From contig BSYQ01000010.1 in the NCBI GenBank assembly GCA_030272585.1, forward strand, positions 1,550,001 to 1,614,000: 64,000 nucleotides of DNA, written 5' to 3'. The notes below the pieces were generated by a model, which saw nothing but the letters and a program-made list of their open reading frames with translations, ran no database searches and was not told the origin of the DNA. The position numbers were made by a program, and so were the translations under genes. This document shows positions 1-11,961 of the stretch, in pieces. Position 1 is the stretch's first letter. The number at the start of each line of letters is the position of its first letter. The stretch is from Bryopsis sp. KO-2023 (Eukaryota > Chlorophyta > Ulvophyceae > Bryopsidales > Bryopsidaceae).

Positions 1-1572
1 CCTTTTCCTGTAAGCTGACTCGTTTTCATCCGTACAGCGAGGTACCACCACCCAGTCTGGGATCCCAAAAAAAAACGATTTTTTTTGTGCCTCGTTCGCT
101 CTTTCTTTGATTTGACTTACTTTTTTTTTTTTTAATTGTTCTAAAAAAAACAATCAGGTGACGATCGCGAGTTGCGTTGTGGAAGAGATAAGGCAAGCTC
201 AAGTTTTTCACAAAATACTAGATATTGTTTTGTAAATATGGTTGACCCCTCTTCTTCCCTCTTCAAAGATCCGCATCAACGATCAGGTGCATTCTAAAAA
301 TAGCACAGGGACCTCACGGAACCCACATTTAAAAAAAAATGGCTCCCCAATCTTGTTTCGCCAAGGCCAAATTTCCCCAGCACATGTCCAATAGGATGAA
401 AATTCAAAAACAAGAGGACGATTGAAAGATGACTAATCATTGAAAACATGTGACAGTTGGCTTCATCATCTCTGAAACACAAATTTGACAACTTGTGAAA
501 TCATGGCAATAGGATTCACAATACTCCTGAATGGTGAAATCTATTCTACAGAGAATCATAAAGACTTTTTTTTCACATGCTTCCCAAAGAAAATCCATAA
601 ATTTGGAGCTGAAAATTTCCCCAGACCCTGTGGACAATAGATATGAAGTGCCCTCATTCTTTTTTTTTGTAGCCTCTCACTCTCTTTTTTTTTTTTTTTC
701 ACCCTTCGTCAAAGCCTTATCGATAAGATTTTCCACGAAAAAAAAAAGAAAGAAGAAAGAAAGAAGAAAAACCTCGAGCCTCTACCAAACGACGACAACC
801 TAATATTCCCTCCACAGGACTTTTTATATTTCTCTATTTTAAAAAACGACACTTTGATTTTTCCTTTTTTTTTCCTTTTCTGACTTCCCTGTCTGACCAC
901 CCCTCTTTTTTCACCCCCTTTTTCCTGGAATGTTATTTCTGTAAGGTTCAAAGAGCAAAACGATAAATAAATAAACATCCATTTCATTTGAACGGAAAGA
1001 AAACGACCGATGGAGGAAGGAAGCGGATTGGACATTATTTCAAAATATGCATCTAAGTTTTATTGATTCTTTTTACGGTTAGGGGCTCTTTTTTCGATTG
1101 CACGTATTTCCTTTTTTTTTTGCCTCCTCACACAGGTCCTCTTTGTTAACAAAGAGATTCTTTTTTTTTTTTTTGATTTAAAAAAAACACCCCTCTTTTA
1201 AACCAAATTATGCCCTACATGTCCATTTCAGTTTGGTTTTTTTCCCCACACTACCCCCCTTTTCAGGTTCCAAAACAAAACACAAAAAATCTGACTTTTT
1301 CGTTCCGTTTTTTTATCTCTCTCTCTCCCCTCCGTTGAATCACAACTTTCCTACAAAAAAAAAAGTAGAAAAGAACTTTTTCTTTTTCAACTTCCTCATA
1401 CATTCCCCTTGAGCCCTCTTTATCTAAAAATCAAAAAGATCCAAAAAAACACCTCCACCCACCCTATACAAACGTCGCATCACAGAGAACAGGGGGTGTT
1501 TTTTTTTTAGCGATTCTTATATAACACATACCCCCTCTTTTCCAAAAAAAGGGAAGGAAATTCAGAGCCCTA
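1..1572. other. Intergenic, low complexity
   Basis: I see no supportable gene here. The stretch is made of T-, A- and A/G-runs with a few short open frames of biased composition. It lies 3' of the GOST-like gene, so its right end probably holds that gene's 3' untranslated region. Confidence 0.6.
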
Positions 1573-4500
1573 CTATGAGGATTTCTTCGGGGAATGCTGT
1601 GGCCTCTTTCGTGGCGAACCGTCCTTTCTGGAATCGTTCGGCGCTTGATTGTTGTAAGTAAGCTCCGATAAATCCTCGTCATCCTCCAGGGCGAAATTTT
1701 GGTCGATTTCAGATTTCATGCCAGCACCTGCTTTTGTTTTCCCGGCACCCAAAAATAACACTCAATAACAGAAAAATAAAATAAAAAGAACATGGGAAAG
1801 AAAAAAACCAAGAAAAAAAAAAAAAACTTCTTGAAAACAACTTCTTCTGTGAGAGATATTTCCAAATGATATTTGTAAAATCCCACATTTTAGCATGAGC
1901 ATGCATGTCTGTCCATTTTCGTACCATAATTTATTTTAGTTTCAGTTACTTTTTTTTCTCCCCACAAAATCTGTGTCTTGATATCTTTTGAGCAAACTCA
2001 CTTGATCTGGTGGTTGCTGAGGTGGGGTGCCCAGGTTGATTCTCTTCAGAGACAATTACACCCAGTTCTGTGGTGGGGCCTTCCTCATCCGCAACAAATT
2101 CATCTCCAACCATCAAATAAGGATTGTCGTCCATCGGTCTAATCGCATCGAGCAAAAATACATTATTCACCAAAAAAGATATATTCGTTGATACCTCTAT
2201 TTTTAGATATCTTTCTCTCTTTGAAAAAAGAAGCAAAAAAGTATATGTTATATATATAGATATAGATACACTTTTTTATTTTTTGGAAATTGCACTCCTC
2301 CAATATCTCGAAAGCCACAACAGCGTCTGGCATTTTGTCCCTGTTTTCATGAATTGGTAAAGAAATGCATGCATTGCACTTAAAATATTTTGCATGTGTC
2401 GTATCCATGCTGAAGCTGAAAAATCGCATCATGAAACTGTGCAAACTAGAGGGGGGGAAATGTGAAAAAAAATATTCCAAAATTAACACAGGCAAAGATA
2501 CAGGGGCTGGCCTTGCCAAAAGCAAAACAAAAAGTAAACAAAGGGGTTAAAATAATAGAGCTGTTTTGAGAAATTCACCTGAAAATCCAAGACAACACCA
2601 GGATGAAGAGGAACAGGATTACGTTATGGAAAACGTCCATTATGTCTTGAAACTTTTCGATCGATTTCTTCGTGTTGATGTAAACGGGCAGCAACTCTAC
2701 GACTGCGTTTCAAAAAATAGGAGAAAAAAAAAAAAGAATGTTCTCTCAGAAACAAAAGCACCATTGAAGTAAAAAGAGTATTCTCTCAGAATCGAAATCA
2801 GCATTGAAGTGTAAAAAGAATAACGGCAATTGTTGAAGTTATTGCGAAAAGGGAGGAACAAAACCACCCACCCAGGAAATGAGAAGCATTAGCTTAAAAA
2901 CTAGCACAAATTTGACCCCCATTCCCCCCTTTTACAAAAAAAAAAAACAGAACAGAACAGAACATAACAGAACAATACAGCCATTGGCGACTTTTTTTAC
3001 TATTTCTATCAATTTTTTTTTATTTTTTTTTTCGGGAAAAGGGAGGGGGGGCTGGTTGGCTGATCTAAGGTGGTTTGCCTTTTTATTTTGTCTTTTTTTT
3101 TTCTGAAGATCTCTGGGACTGTTCGTTTTCTAATTTGTTGTGTTTTTCTTTAAGGAACGTACGATGGTTAACCTACTCACTGAAGCCACGACGTAAAGCA
3201 GTAGCCAGTTGAAAAATCTTCCCAAGAGTTTCAATTTCGCCGAGGTCATTATGATGTCCTCCACAGTGGTTTCCTCTTCCTCGTCCTCTGCTCTTCCCGT
3301 CTCCATGTCAGTCTGACCACCCCCCATGTGACTTTGATTTTGACCATTGGTTAGTAAACCAGGTGGAGCTTCTTCGTGCTCTACAACGACATCGATTCAA
3401 AAATATTTGTAATTAATTAATTCGATATCTTTCTTTTTTCTTTTTTCTTTTTTTTTGGGGGGGGGGAGAGGGTAGGATAAAAATCAAGATACTAATTAAA
3501 TGAAATTAAATGAGGAAATACTTGGATTTCTGTATTACCTCACTTTTTGTATTTCGTGTTTGCCTGGTGAAAAAAATCGGATAAAGAAAAAACAAAATCA
3601 TACCTCCTTCGCCATCTCCATCGCTGTTTTGTTCATTAGAGGGAGCTCCAAATTCCTGTAAAAAAAAAAAAGAAAAACATAAGAAGTACAAACCATTGTT
3701 TTAAAAAAAAAAGGGTTGCAAAGAATTGAAGAAAATAAATAAAATTAAAGTCTCGTCTGCACTCCATTTCTCTCTCTTTGCTGTTTTCACACCAAAAAAA
3801 TATTGGAAAAAATCCTAAAAATAGAAGAAAATGATTTTGATTTGAAAAACAATGCTCCAAAAATAAAACATTTAAATGCGTCAGTTTTACCTCCGATCCT
3901 TTGAGCATTCGGATTTCTTGCGACAGATTGTCAAATACGAACAGCCATGACAAGACGAAGGTAACGATTTTCACCGCCTTCAAAACAGCAACAGAAACTT
4001 CATTTTCAACTTAATTTCATTTTTTTCCTTAGCTTTTCATTGAATTCCATATATTTTTTTTCAATTCAATTTTTCCAACAAAAGGGGGATGGGAGGGGTG
4101 ACGATTATCAGTGCAAAACAATTCACAAATCAATTTTTCAAAAGACTCCAAAATGGAATCAATTTCAGAAATTTCGAAACAACGGTGTCCTTCAGCGATT
4201 AAAAACACACAATGATCTTGGAATGAAAAGAGTGCATTACGCACTCTTAATCAATTATTAATTCTATCATTATTATTTTTAATATGAAATATGGGCTAGA
4301 GCTCGAACCTTTCAAGAAAAAAATTCAATGTGAAGTCGTACTGGGTCTTTTTTATTTTATTGGGTGAATAGTTTCATTTCTATGGCTCAATCAATACAAA
4401 CAAAAATCTACTGGACAAACAGATACAGAGGTGCTTTTGTCCGAAAATCAACTGGGTTTTTTATTTCACCCCCCCCCCCTTTTTTCATACCAGAGCAACA

Positions 4501-6294
4501 AACAGAATAGTTCCCCGAACATCTTCTGAACTTTCGTTTCGTCGAGTGATTACATCGCTGCTTTTGCTGTGCAAAATTATGTAATCCACAATCTGGGTTC
4601 AAATAATAAAACAACTTTTTTTTCAGAAATGCACAATTGAGAGAAACTTGCGTCAGTTTAAACAATAAGCGACAAACATTACACAGGAAGTTAACGACCA
4701 ATAAAAACACGATTGAAGGTTTTTTTGTCTGACACAACTCTTTTCCAATATTTTCAGGATCCCTCTGCACTCACCCCCCTCCCCTTTCCTTTCACAAAAA
4801 CAAGATTGGAATTTTAATTGGAAATAAAATCAAAAATTGATAATCAAAAACTGAAAATTCTTTGGGTGGTGAAAGCGGGCTGAAGAATTATATATGCGAG
4901 AAAAAAAGCAACCCCCCTCCCCCTCCCCTCAAAAAGAATAAAAAAACAAGAATAAATTATATAAAAACACATATTTCTCGCAAATTTCATACAGAATAAA
5001 ACAAAAATCATACCATGCTTGTCAAGCCGAAAGCGAATGGGATTCCAATCACTTTGTTTCTGTGTGTACCAAGCGTATTCCTAGTGATGCTGTTTAAAAA
5101 AAAACACACACACACACAAAAAAAGTTGGAAAAATAAATCCCAAAACTCTGAGTGAATTGGCAACAGCACGTTAGGGGGTCTTCATCCGAAATTCAACTT
5201 TAAATTCAGCAAATGCGTGTATCTATTCTTGTACTGCAAATTCAAGGTGATTTCCAAAAAAGAAAAAGTAACAAATGAAAATGGTAAATGAGAGGATTTT
5301 TGACATGGTTCTTTCAGTTTTGAATCAAGAATTTTAACTCCAGATGGTTTTTCTAGGACGATCCCTTCTTTCAACGGAAGCATTCATTCGAGCCAACTTT
5401 GCAAACCCAGTCAAAAAATCAGAAAAAAAAATTAAAAATTAAAAAAAAAATTAAAATTCGGGACTAAATCACCACTCACCAGTATCCTGAAGATACGAGA
5501 AGCAGCAGAAACTGTACAAAGAAACCCGATCCAGATTTTAAAAAAGAAAAAAAAACGGTGGAGGATCTTATACTTTCAACCCCAAAAGTTGCATCACAAT
5601 AATCGATGTTCTCATATCTGTTGCTGATCGTTTGATCATGAAAAATGGGGGGGGGGGGGGTTCAAAGAATATATTTCCTATCTGCAGCAGGAGGGAAGCT
5701 GAGAAATTATTGATTCTAATTATCTGCAAATTAATTTCTCAGAAAATAATTCACTGAGATATGATTGATGCCCAGTTGTGACCCCAAAAATAAATAAATA
5801 AAATAACCAAAGAATGAAATAAAAGGTAACTTACAATTTGCTTTAAAATTTGAACACTGAGCTCAATAGAAGAAAGGAGACAGAATTCCTCACATTCGTT
5901 TCCGTGAGATCGGTCCATTTCCATTTTTTTTTTTTTATTCTCAAGCTTTTCAAGCGACAAAAAAAGGAAAAGGAGAAGTACAAGAAAAAAACACTTCCAA
6001 GAGACCCACCATGAAAAATGCGTCGTTTAAGTTCTGGAAAAAGACGAGCGTTTTGAAGGTCCCATCTTTCGACACGTCGACGACGCTTTCGCTGTGAACC
6101 GTGCTCGCGGTCGCGAGTCGGATCGTCTCCGCCAAAATCTGAGTCGTCAAGACAGCGCGAACGCCCCAATGCAACTTCCAACCCTTTCCTCTGGCCTTTC
6201 GCCTCAAACATCCATAGACGTTGGCGAAGATCCACAGCAACCACCACAACGTCGTTCTAACCGCTAGATAAGCGGGATCCCAAAGCACGGCCAT
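1573..6294 (-). CDS. GOST/LUSTR (TMEM87/GPR107-like) seven-transmembrane protein, ten exons
   Basis: The family consists of Golgi and endosomal seven-span proteins involved in membrane traffic. Exons in coding order are 6294-6010, 5945-5835, 5511-5480, 5089-5014, 3977-3891, 3655-3604, 3380-3181, 2694-2579, 2138-2002 and 1727-1573, about 416 codons with all phases agreeing. The early exons give hydrophobic helices, then LLLLVSSGYCITRNTLG, which resembles the family's central helix ending in a conserved ITR-type motif. A helix with WLFVFDNLSQEIRML follows, then an acidic loop, then AKLKLLGRFFNWLLLYVVAS (family: SAKLxLYRRFTN). The last helix ends in LSWIFRPMDDNPYL, matching the family's WRPSxNNxxY. 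An acidic and basic cytosolic tail follows. The first exon begins directly at the first membrane segment: no signal peptide or luminal GOLD domain is visible upstream, so the protein is either short or missing a 5' exon. Exon 2 (lysine-rich start) and the acceptor of the 2694 exon are the weakest parts. It is divergent from the helicase-like gene, with about 380 bases between them. Confidence 0.72.
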
Positions 6295-6677
6295 GCGTCT
6301 CGCTTTCGTGTACGTATGGGTGTTTTTTCTTCCCTTTCCGCTCGATACCTCCACCTTTTTTTTCAGTTGGTTACGCTTGTTTCAAATTTTCTCGCAGCAC
6401 CTGATGTTCAGAGTTGAATGCGGTCGACGCACTGCAACCCAATACATATCTATTTTCGTGGATCGAAATGAGGGGGAGCGGGGAAAATCAGCTCCTTCCA
6501 GGAAGTCGCGGCTGTGGTCGTACATAGAGGGAGTGAAACGCATTACTCATAGCAGTAGAACTTCCCCCCAAGCAAGCAAATCTACCAAAAACACGACTGT
6601 ACTTAGCAAACCCCCTCTCCCCCAGCTTTCCAGCGCACGAAAAAAAACAAAAAAAACCTGGAGAAACCGAACACGAG
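6295..6677. promoter_or_regulatory. Short divergent intergenic region, likely shared promoter
   Basis: This 383-base gap separates two divergently read starts (ATG at 6294 on - and ATG at 6678 on +). Position alone suggests that it carries both promoters. No specific core motif stands out. Confidence 0.35.
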
Positions 6678-7617
6678 ATGGAATTCTCGAGTCGACCCGA
6701 GCCGCCGACATATCAACGAAACCAAGACTGCGATCCGCCGGTTCAAACGCCGAGGGAAGCGCCGGAGATGTTTACACCTCACCAATCACGTACTGGTGCC
6801 CCTCCAGAGGACACCAGGTACGTTTCCCATCCCGACGCCGTCCCGCGAGAAGTGGTAGAGCGGGAAGCTTCCAACAAGAAGTTCGAAAAAGCCGAGTCGT
6901 CCACGGATCACTCCCAAAGCGTTGCTCCCAGCCCGAGCGCTGAAAGATCTCTGAAGGGGGGACCCCGTTCCACCTTGGATTCGGTGTTGGGCGTCACGGG
7001 GTTATCTGGCGAAGACCTTTTCCGTTTCGTGGAATATTTTGGAAAGGTGTGACAACGCACACGGTTTCAAGAAAACACAGAGCAACATATTCGAACATGT
7101 TGCGAACATGTGTTGGGATACTTATGCTTGCACACCGTCACTCATTCCCTCCACTTTCCTTGGCCGCGGTTCTGGTCGGTTGGCGCCGCGTGTGTGTTTG
7201 ATCAGTATATTGCGTTCGATTTGTGGAAGGGGTGGGGCGTTTCTTTTAAAAAAAAAAAAACGAAAAGAGATCTCTTTCCAGAAAAGAGAATGATACGCTC
7301 CAACACTGTTTCCGTGTTTCACACGGATTTGTCTTTCCAAATCGGATTGGCTGTGAAATAACTCCAAGGATTTTTTTGTCAGTTATGCCATTCAGCCACC
7401 ATTCCAAATTGGTGTGGAGTTTTCAGTTTGCTTGCTCTTTTTCCGAAAATGAAAAAAAAACAAGCAACAAACAATGGATCAGAAACCTTGAAATTTGCAC
7501 ACCCGTTGTAAATGTACATCCCAGTCTGACTCACCCCTCGCTTCCCAGACAGCATCATCGTCATTCCAAGAAAACTGGCCTTGAAAAAGTGCACAACACG
7601 GAATTGTTTTTCTTTTG

Positions 7618-7653
<36 letters not shown>

Positions 7654-8255
7654 CATTCACTGTTTGTTTTTCTTATTCATTCTCCTGCTAGGAGCCCATG
7701 ATAAACTCGCTTTTGAGAAGTCCAGGGGGGCAAAAAATAATCAATGATTTGCTGCGCCAGAGCAAAAGGCTTCCTTTCCAGGTTTATCTCGAACCTTTTC
7801 AAAAAAGACTGGTGGCACGACTTCGAGACAAGGAAAATTGGCTAGTCAGCATGCCTCCCCCTAAATGTGGGGGGGATACTCACCTCGTTCCCGTAATTGC
7901 AGAAATTTCCAGGTAAAAGAAGAAATAAAAAGTGACAATACCTCCGGCATTGTGTTACTTTTTTTTTTTTTGGGGGGGGGGGGGAATGCATTTGGGTTTT
8001 TTCTTTTGAAAAATATATATTATTGATATATATTTTTTTTGTATCAGTAAATCATGTTACAGGGTGAGAAGAAAAAAAAATCCGCTTCGTTTCGATTTTC
8101 TGTTTGAAACAAAATTTTTGGTTGTTTTCAGGTGGAGAATTGACACAGGGGAGGACACCAAAACGGTAATCATGGTGCAATCTGCTGCAAGAGGCCACAA
8201 AGTTCATGCAACTTTTCGAGGTCTGGGTTTCAACAGGGCTGAGTTTTTACCAAGG

Positions 8256-8312
<57 letters not shown>

Positions 8313-10173
8313 CATGATTTCTCTCTTTCTTCCTAAGCTTTTGATTTAAAAAAATTAAATGAATTTTTTATTTTTTATTTTTGCCAAAATATAAGTTTAA
8401 AAAACAAACAAAATTATTTTTTTTTCCCCACTATTCCTCGCCTGGGTCATAAACTTTTCTTTCCAAGAAAACAAAAGCCTTTTTTTAATTAAATTGAAAA
8501 GTTTTTTTTTTCCCTCACAAAAAAGGGTATAAAAACTGATGATATTTTTTTTTCGTAATGATTGCCAAATTGTTTTTGGTTGGTTTTGCATGGCTCTTTG
8601 ATTTTGTCATTTATACTTTCACTCAATTTCGATATTTGATTTTCACTTATTTATTTCTTTTTCTTTTTTTTTGGTGGGGGGTGGCGGTGGTAATAATTTA
8701 GCGCGGCATCCAAGAGGCCTTGGAAAAAAATGATGAAATCTCTGGATGTTCTGATTATTTTGTCAGACACTCTGCTTGTTCTTCTCACCGCAGGCCAAGG
8801 GAATTTTGAGGATTTAGATATACTTGTAAGTCAGACTGCTATTTTTTTTGGGTGCTTTTTTGTTTGTAGAACTTGTCATTTGATGAACTTAACAGAAACT
8901 GGTTGGTCCATTTTTTCCAATTTTCATTTCTTCCTAAATAAATATATGCAATAAAGGTGACCTTATCAAATGGCTCTTAATATCTGGTTTTTGGCGGAAA
9001 AAGCACTCCATTTTTTTCCACTGATTAAACTTTTTACCCTGCCATATTCTTTGAGCGAAGAGGAAACAATTTATTTTTTTATTTTTTTTATTTTTAATTT
9101 TTTATCTCTTTGACTTTTTTGATTTTTTTAATTTTTATTTTTTATCTCTTTGATTTTTGGAGCAGCAATTTCGACCCTTTGATAGTTGCCGTTGTTTTTT
9201 GACATACAGGCAGTGGATGAGTGTGAAAACGCATATTCTATGCAAAGGCCAAATCAAGTGTTGGGCCTCCTTAAAAAACAAATAGCATCTTTAAAATCAC
9301 ACCCTCAGGTGCGAAAAGTTCAAAACACTTACAGAACACTTATTGAAAATAAAACAAGAAAAAAAAGAAAAAAAAAAAGCACACTAAGCAAAAGATGGCC
9401 TTTCCTTTGGATCCATGAAAAACACTGATCGGACGTTTTCTGATATAATATATACGTTGTATATTAATTATGTATTTTCTTTTTTTCACTTGAATTGAAA
9501 ATACCCCAAAACAGCACCCTTGATTTTCCTCTGGATAAGAGAAGGACGCAGACCATCAAAAAAAAAATGACCTCATGGATAGTATTTTCAATTCTGGAGG
9601 AACAGATTCTAGGAGAATGCTAGGAATAGTCTGCCTTTTTCAAACCAATTTTTTTTTTTTTTTTTTTTTTTTTCCGGAGAAATGTGCTGTTCCGTCAGAA
9701 GCCTTGGAAAAATGAAAAAGAAAAAAAGTGATATCTTACAATAGTTATTATGTTTTTTTTTTTTTTTGCACTTTGATTTTCTTAAAGGAAAATTCCTTTT
9801 TTTTGTTGGGGAGGGGGGGGATATCTGATGCTGCAATATTGGAAACAAAAATGATGACATTTTCTCAGAGCTTGTTATTCAAGGTTTTGCCAATGCCTTG
9901 TTGAAAAATTCGTTCCAAACTTTGTACTTGCTTTGTGTTTCAACTTTTTTTTTTCTGTATTTTGATTTTGTCAGATCATCGGGCTGACAATGAAGAGCCC
10001 AAGTGCCGAGAGGGTGAGCATGTGTGCAAAAAAAAACGAAACACTGTTTGTGTAGAATTTTTTTCTCTTCCTTCAACGTTTTTTTTTTTTCTTAAATTTT
10101 GAATTTTTTGCCATTGATTGGCAAGTATTTCACACCTGTTCTGATTTTTTTAATTCAGAATCCAATACAATAA
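6678..10173 (+). CDS. Dicer/RIG-I-like SF2 helicase lobe 1, ATP-binding motif degenerate
   Basis: Exons: 6678-7046, 7692-7912, 8132-8254, 8702-8825, 9210-9308, 9975-10013 and perhaps 10159-10173 (stop). The phases join cleanly, giving about 329 residues. Residues 1-105 are polar and probably disordered. From about 154 the protein follows the first RecA lobe of RIG-I/Dicer helicases. A Q-motif-like LEPFQKRLVARL comes first. The Walker A position (178-186) reads PPPKCGGDT in place of the family's PTGSGKT, so the phosphate-binding lysine is gone. TVIMVQSAARG (about 207-217) fits motif Ia. DVLIILSDTLLVLL precedes motif II, ILAVDECENA (about 278-287). IIGLTMKSP (313-321) fits motif III. The second helicase lobe, PAZ, RNase III and CARD domains are absent. 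It is either a pseudo-enzyme, perhaps an RNA-binding regulator, or a decaying gene. The last small exon is the least certain part. A (TG) repeat sits just before exon 2 and a (CT) repeat begins right after exon 3. Confidence 0.6.
7620..7651. repeat. (TG)n microsatellite
   Basis: An uninterrupted TG dinucleotide run lies in the first intron of the helicase-like gene, about 40 bases before the acceptor of exon 2. Confidence 0.9.
8257..8309. repeat. (CT)n microsatellite at a splice donor
   Basis: A CT run of about 25 units begins within a few bases of the donor that ends exon 3 of the helicase-like gene, so length changes could affect splicing. Confidence 0.9.
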
Positions 10174-10254
10174 AAACACCTCAATAGATTTGAAAATGAG
10201 CAAATGAAAAGATGTTGGATCATAAATTAAACATTTTTTCATTTGCTCATTTGA

Positions 10255-10335
10255 TGATTGATTGATTGATTGATAAATTAAACTGGCTGTTGGTGGTCCC
10301 TGGTTCGAATCCTGGTGGTTACCAATGATATGCCC
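10255..10335 (+). repeat. tRNA-like box B fragment, possible SINE remnant
   Basis: GGTTCGAATCC (about 10301-10311) is an exact RNA polymerase III box B, flanked by CCTGG on both sides so that a near T-arm can form. No box A at tRNA spacing and no acceptor stem partner is visible, so this is not a tRNA gene. An ATTG tetranucleotide run precedes it. Confidence 0.25.
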
Positions 10336-10477
10336 CTAAAACCCCTCAACAGAATCGCACCCAGTAACAAGTACTTACTAATTATTAGTGCTCTTTTGTT
10401 TTTTGACTTCACGTATAAATAAGATATAGTTTTATATGTATATATGTATAAATTTAGGATTTTTACTAAAGGTAGGG

Positions 10478-10636
10478 CTAAATCACCTCGTTGTCCGCGG
10501 CCTTCGTTGGGCAAACTGTTTGCCTAATGTCAATGAAACGTTCATTCTTATGTGTATATGAATGCATGATCTTGGTGCAAATGGGTTGACTAATTTGCTG
10601 CGATTCCTGCACGTAGGCCATGAACCTCAAACACCT
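10478..10636 (-). CDS. Possible isolated terminal exon, unidentified
   Basis: A pyrimidine-rich acceptor (TTTTTCCTCAG on the minus strand) is followed by an open frame of about 50 codons that contains AYVQESQQISQPICTKIMHS and ends in a stop at 10478. Codon use looks less biased than the surrounding low-complexity DNA. I could not find upstream exons that join it, so it may be a chance frame. Confidence 0.2.
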   Translation of the reverse strand, partial: RCLRFMAYVQESQQISQPICTKIMHSYTHKNERFIDIRQTVCPTKAADNEVI

Positions 10637-11961
10637 GAGGAAAAATATGTTTGTCGAGAAAGAGAGGGTTTTGATATTAAATCGAAATGGGGGCGAAAAA
10701 TGGGAATATCGTGAATGAACACTGTATGATATATTATTGCTGTTCGGTGGAAACCGAGCATCAAGGAAATTAGAATAGAAGGGGAAAAAAAGCAATATGG
10801 ATTCTTTTAGGAAAAAAAATGTGTCTGGCTGATTCGACCTCATGTCACACATTTTTGATACATCACTCTTTTTTTATGGCTTTCTCAACCATAGGCAGGC
10901 TTTTTTTTTCCCAAAACGACATATTAGTGCGGTGGGGACATCGTATTAGGAAGGAGATATTCTACATGCTGGAAAAATTCTGCTTTGGATACTTTGAGGG
11001 ATGTTGGTTTTGGCCAGACAGAACTTCACAAGGCTTAAATGCGGGAAAAAAAAGAAGAAAATTTACAGGCTAGACATATTTTGGCTGGGTAGGGCTCCAT
11101 ATGGTGGTTTTCCAATACCTTTTTTGCTTTTTGGTGGCTGTCGACGCTTGGAAATGATAAGGAGCTTTTTTTATGTATCGATTTTGATCTTTTCCTTGGC
11201 AATAGTGTTCAATCCGGGGCTTTTTTTCTTTTTTTCTTCCATCGGGTTTGGGTAAAATCCAGATCTGTAGCTAGTTTACGATTCTTGGGTTACATAGAGG
11301 CATACATAGTCTTTTATAGACTCTTTAAAGAGTATTGGCGGAGGACGTTTCGTTTTTTAGGTTGCAATAGGGGCAGGAGGGCAAATCCTCAGGCAACATG
11401 TAATTGATTATCGATGGATTGGTGTGACAGTCTGATCCATGAAAAGGATTTGACTGGAACCTGGAAAGTGGAATCCTTTTACACTTGAGTAGGTTACTAT
11501 GGTTGTGCATCTGGAGCCTTTGGGGAAAAAAATCGACCGCACCGTCTTGCTCAATGTGCTAGTCTGGAAAACCCCATGTAAGGTGGGCGAGCTGCCCACC
11601 GTTAATTCCTTCCTGATCCCGGTGATTTCTTATGCCACATTCTCATCTACCCATTCACTTTCTATGAACATTCTCCAGGGTTGGTTTGATTCTGGATTCT
11701 TGTTTGTTCAAACTGACGTGTTTCACTGATTTCTGTCGCCAGCACCAGGATAGAGTCACTACCCAGAATCATCGACCTTATTTTACACCCTACAGAAAAT
11801 ACAAACAAAATCCCCTTCCGAACGTCCCATCCCAAAAACACAAATAAACTACTAGCAACTAACTTTTCGGCTCTCAATTCAGGCAATTCCAGAGCAAAAC
11901 CTATGTCAATTTCAACCACCCCAATCGCCCCAACCCATTGAAAATTTGACTAGCAATCGCT
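10637..11961. other. Intergenic region with unresolved short frames
   Basis: Several open frames of 60-85 codons occur on both strands. One on the minus strand near 11325-11510 has a CPYC motif, but none has flanking splice sites or a recognisable domain. The sequence is less homopolymeric than other gaps and may hold an old degraded repeat that I cannot classify. Confidence 0.3.

Noticed and set aside
11325-11600. Remnant of a LINE-type reverse transcriptase tail with a CPYC motif
   Set aside because: One cysteine pair in a short frame is too little; no reverse transcriptase or endonuclease motif is nearby.
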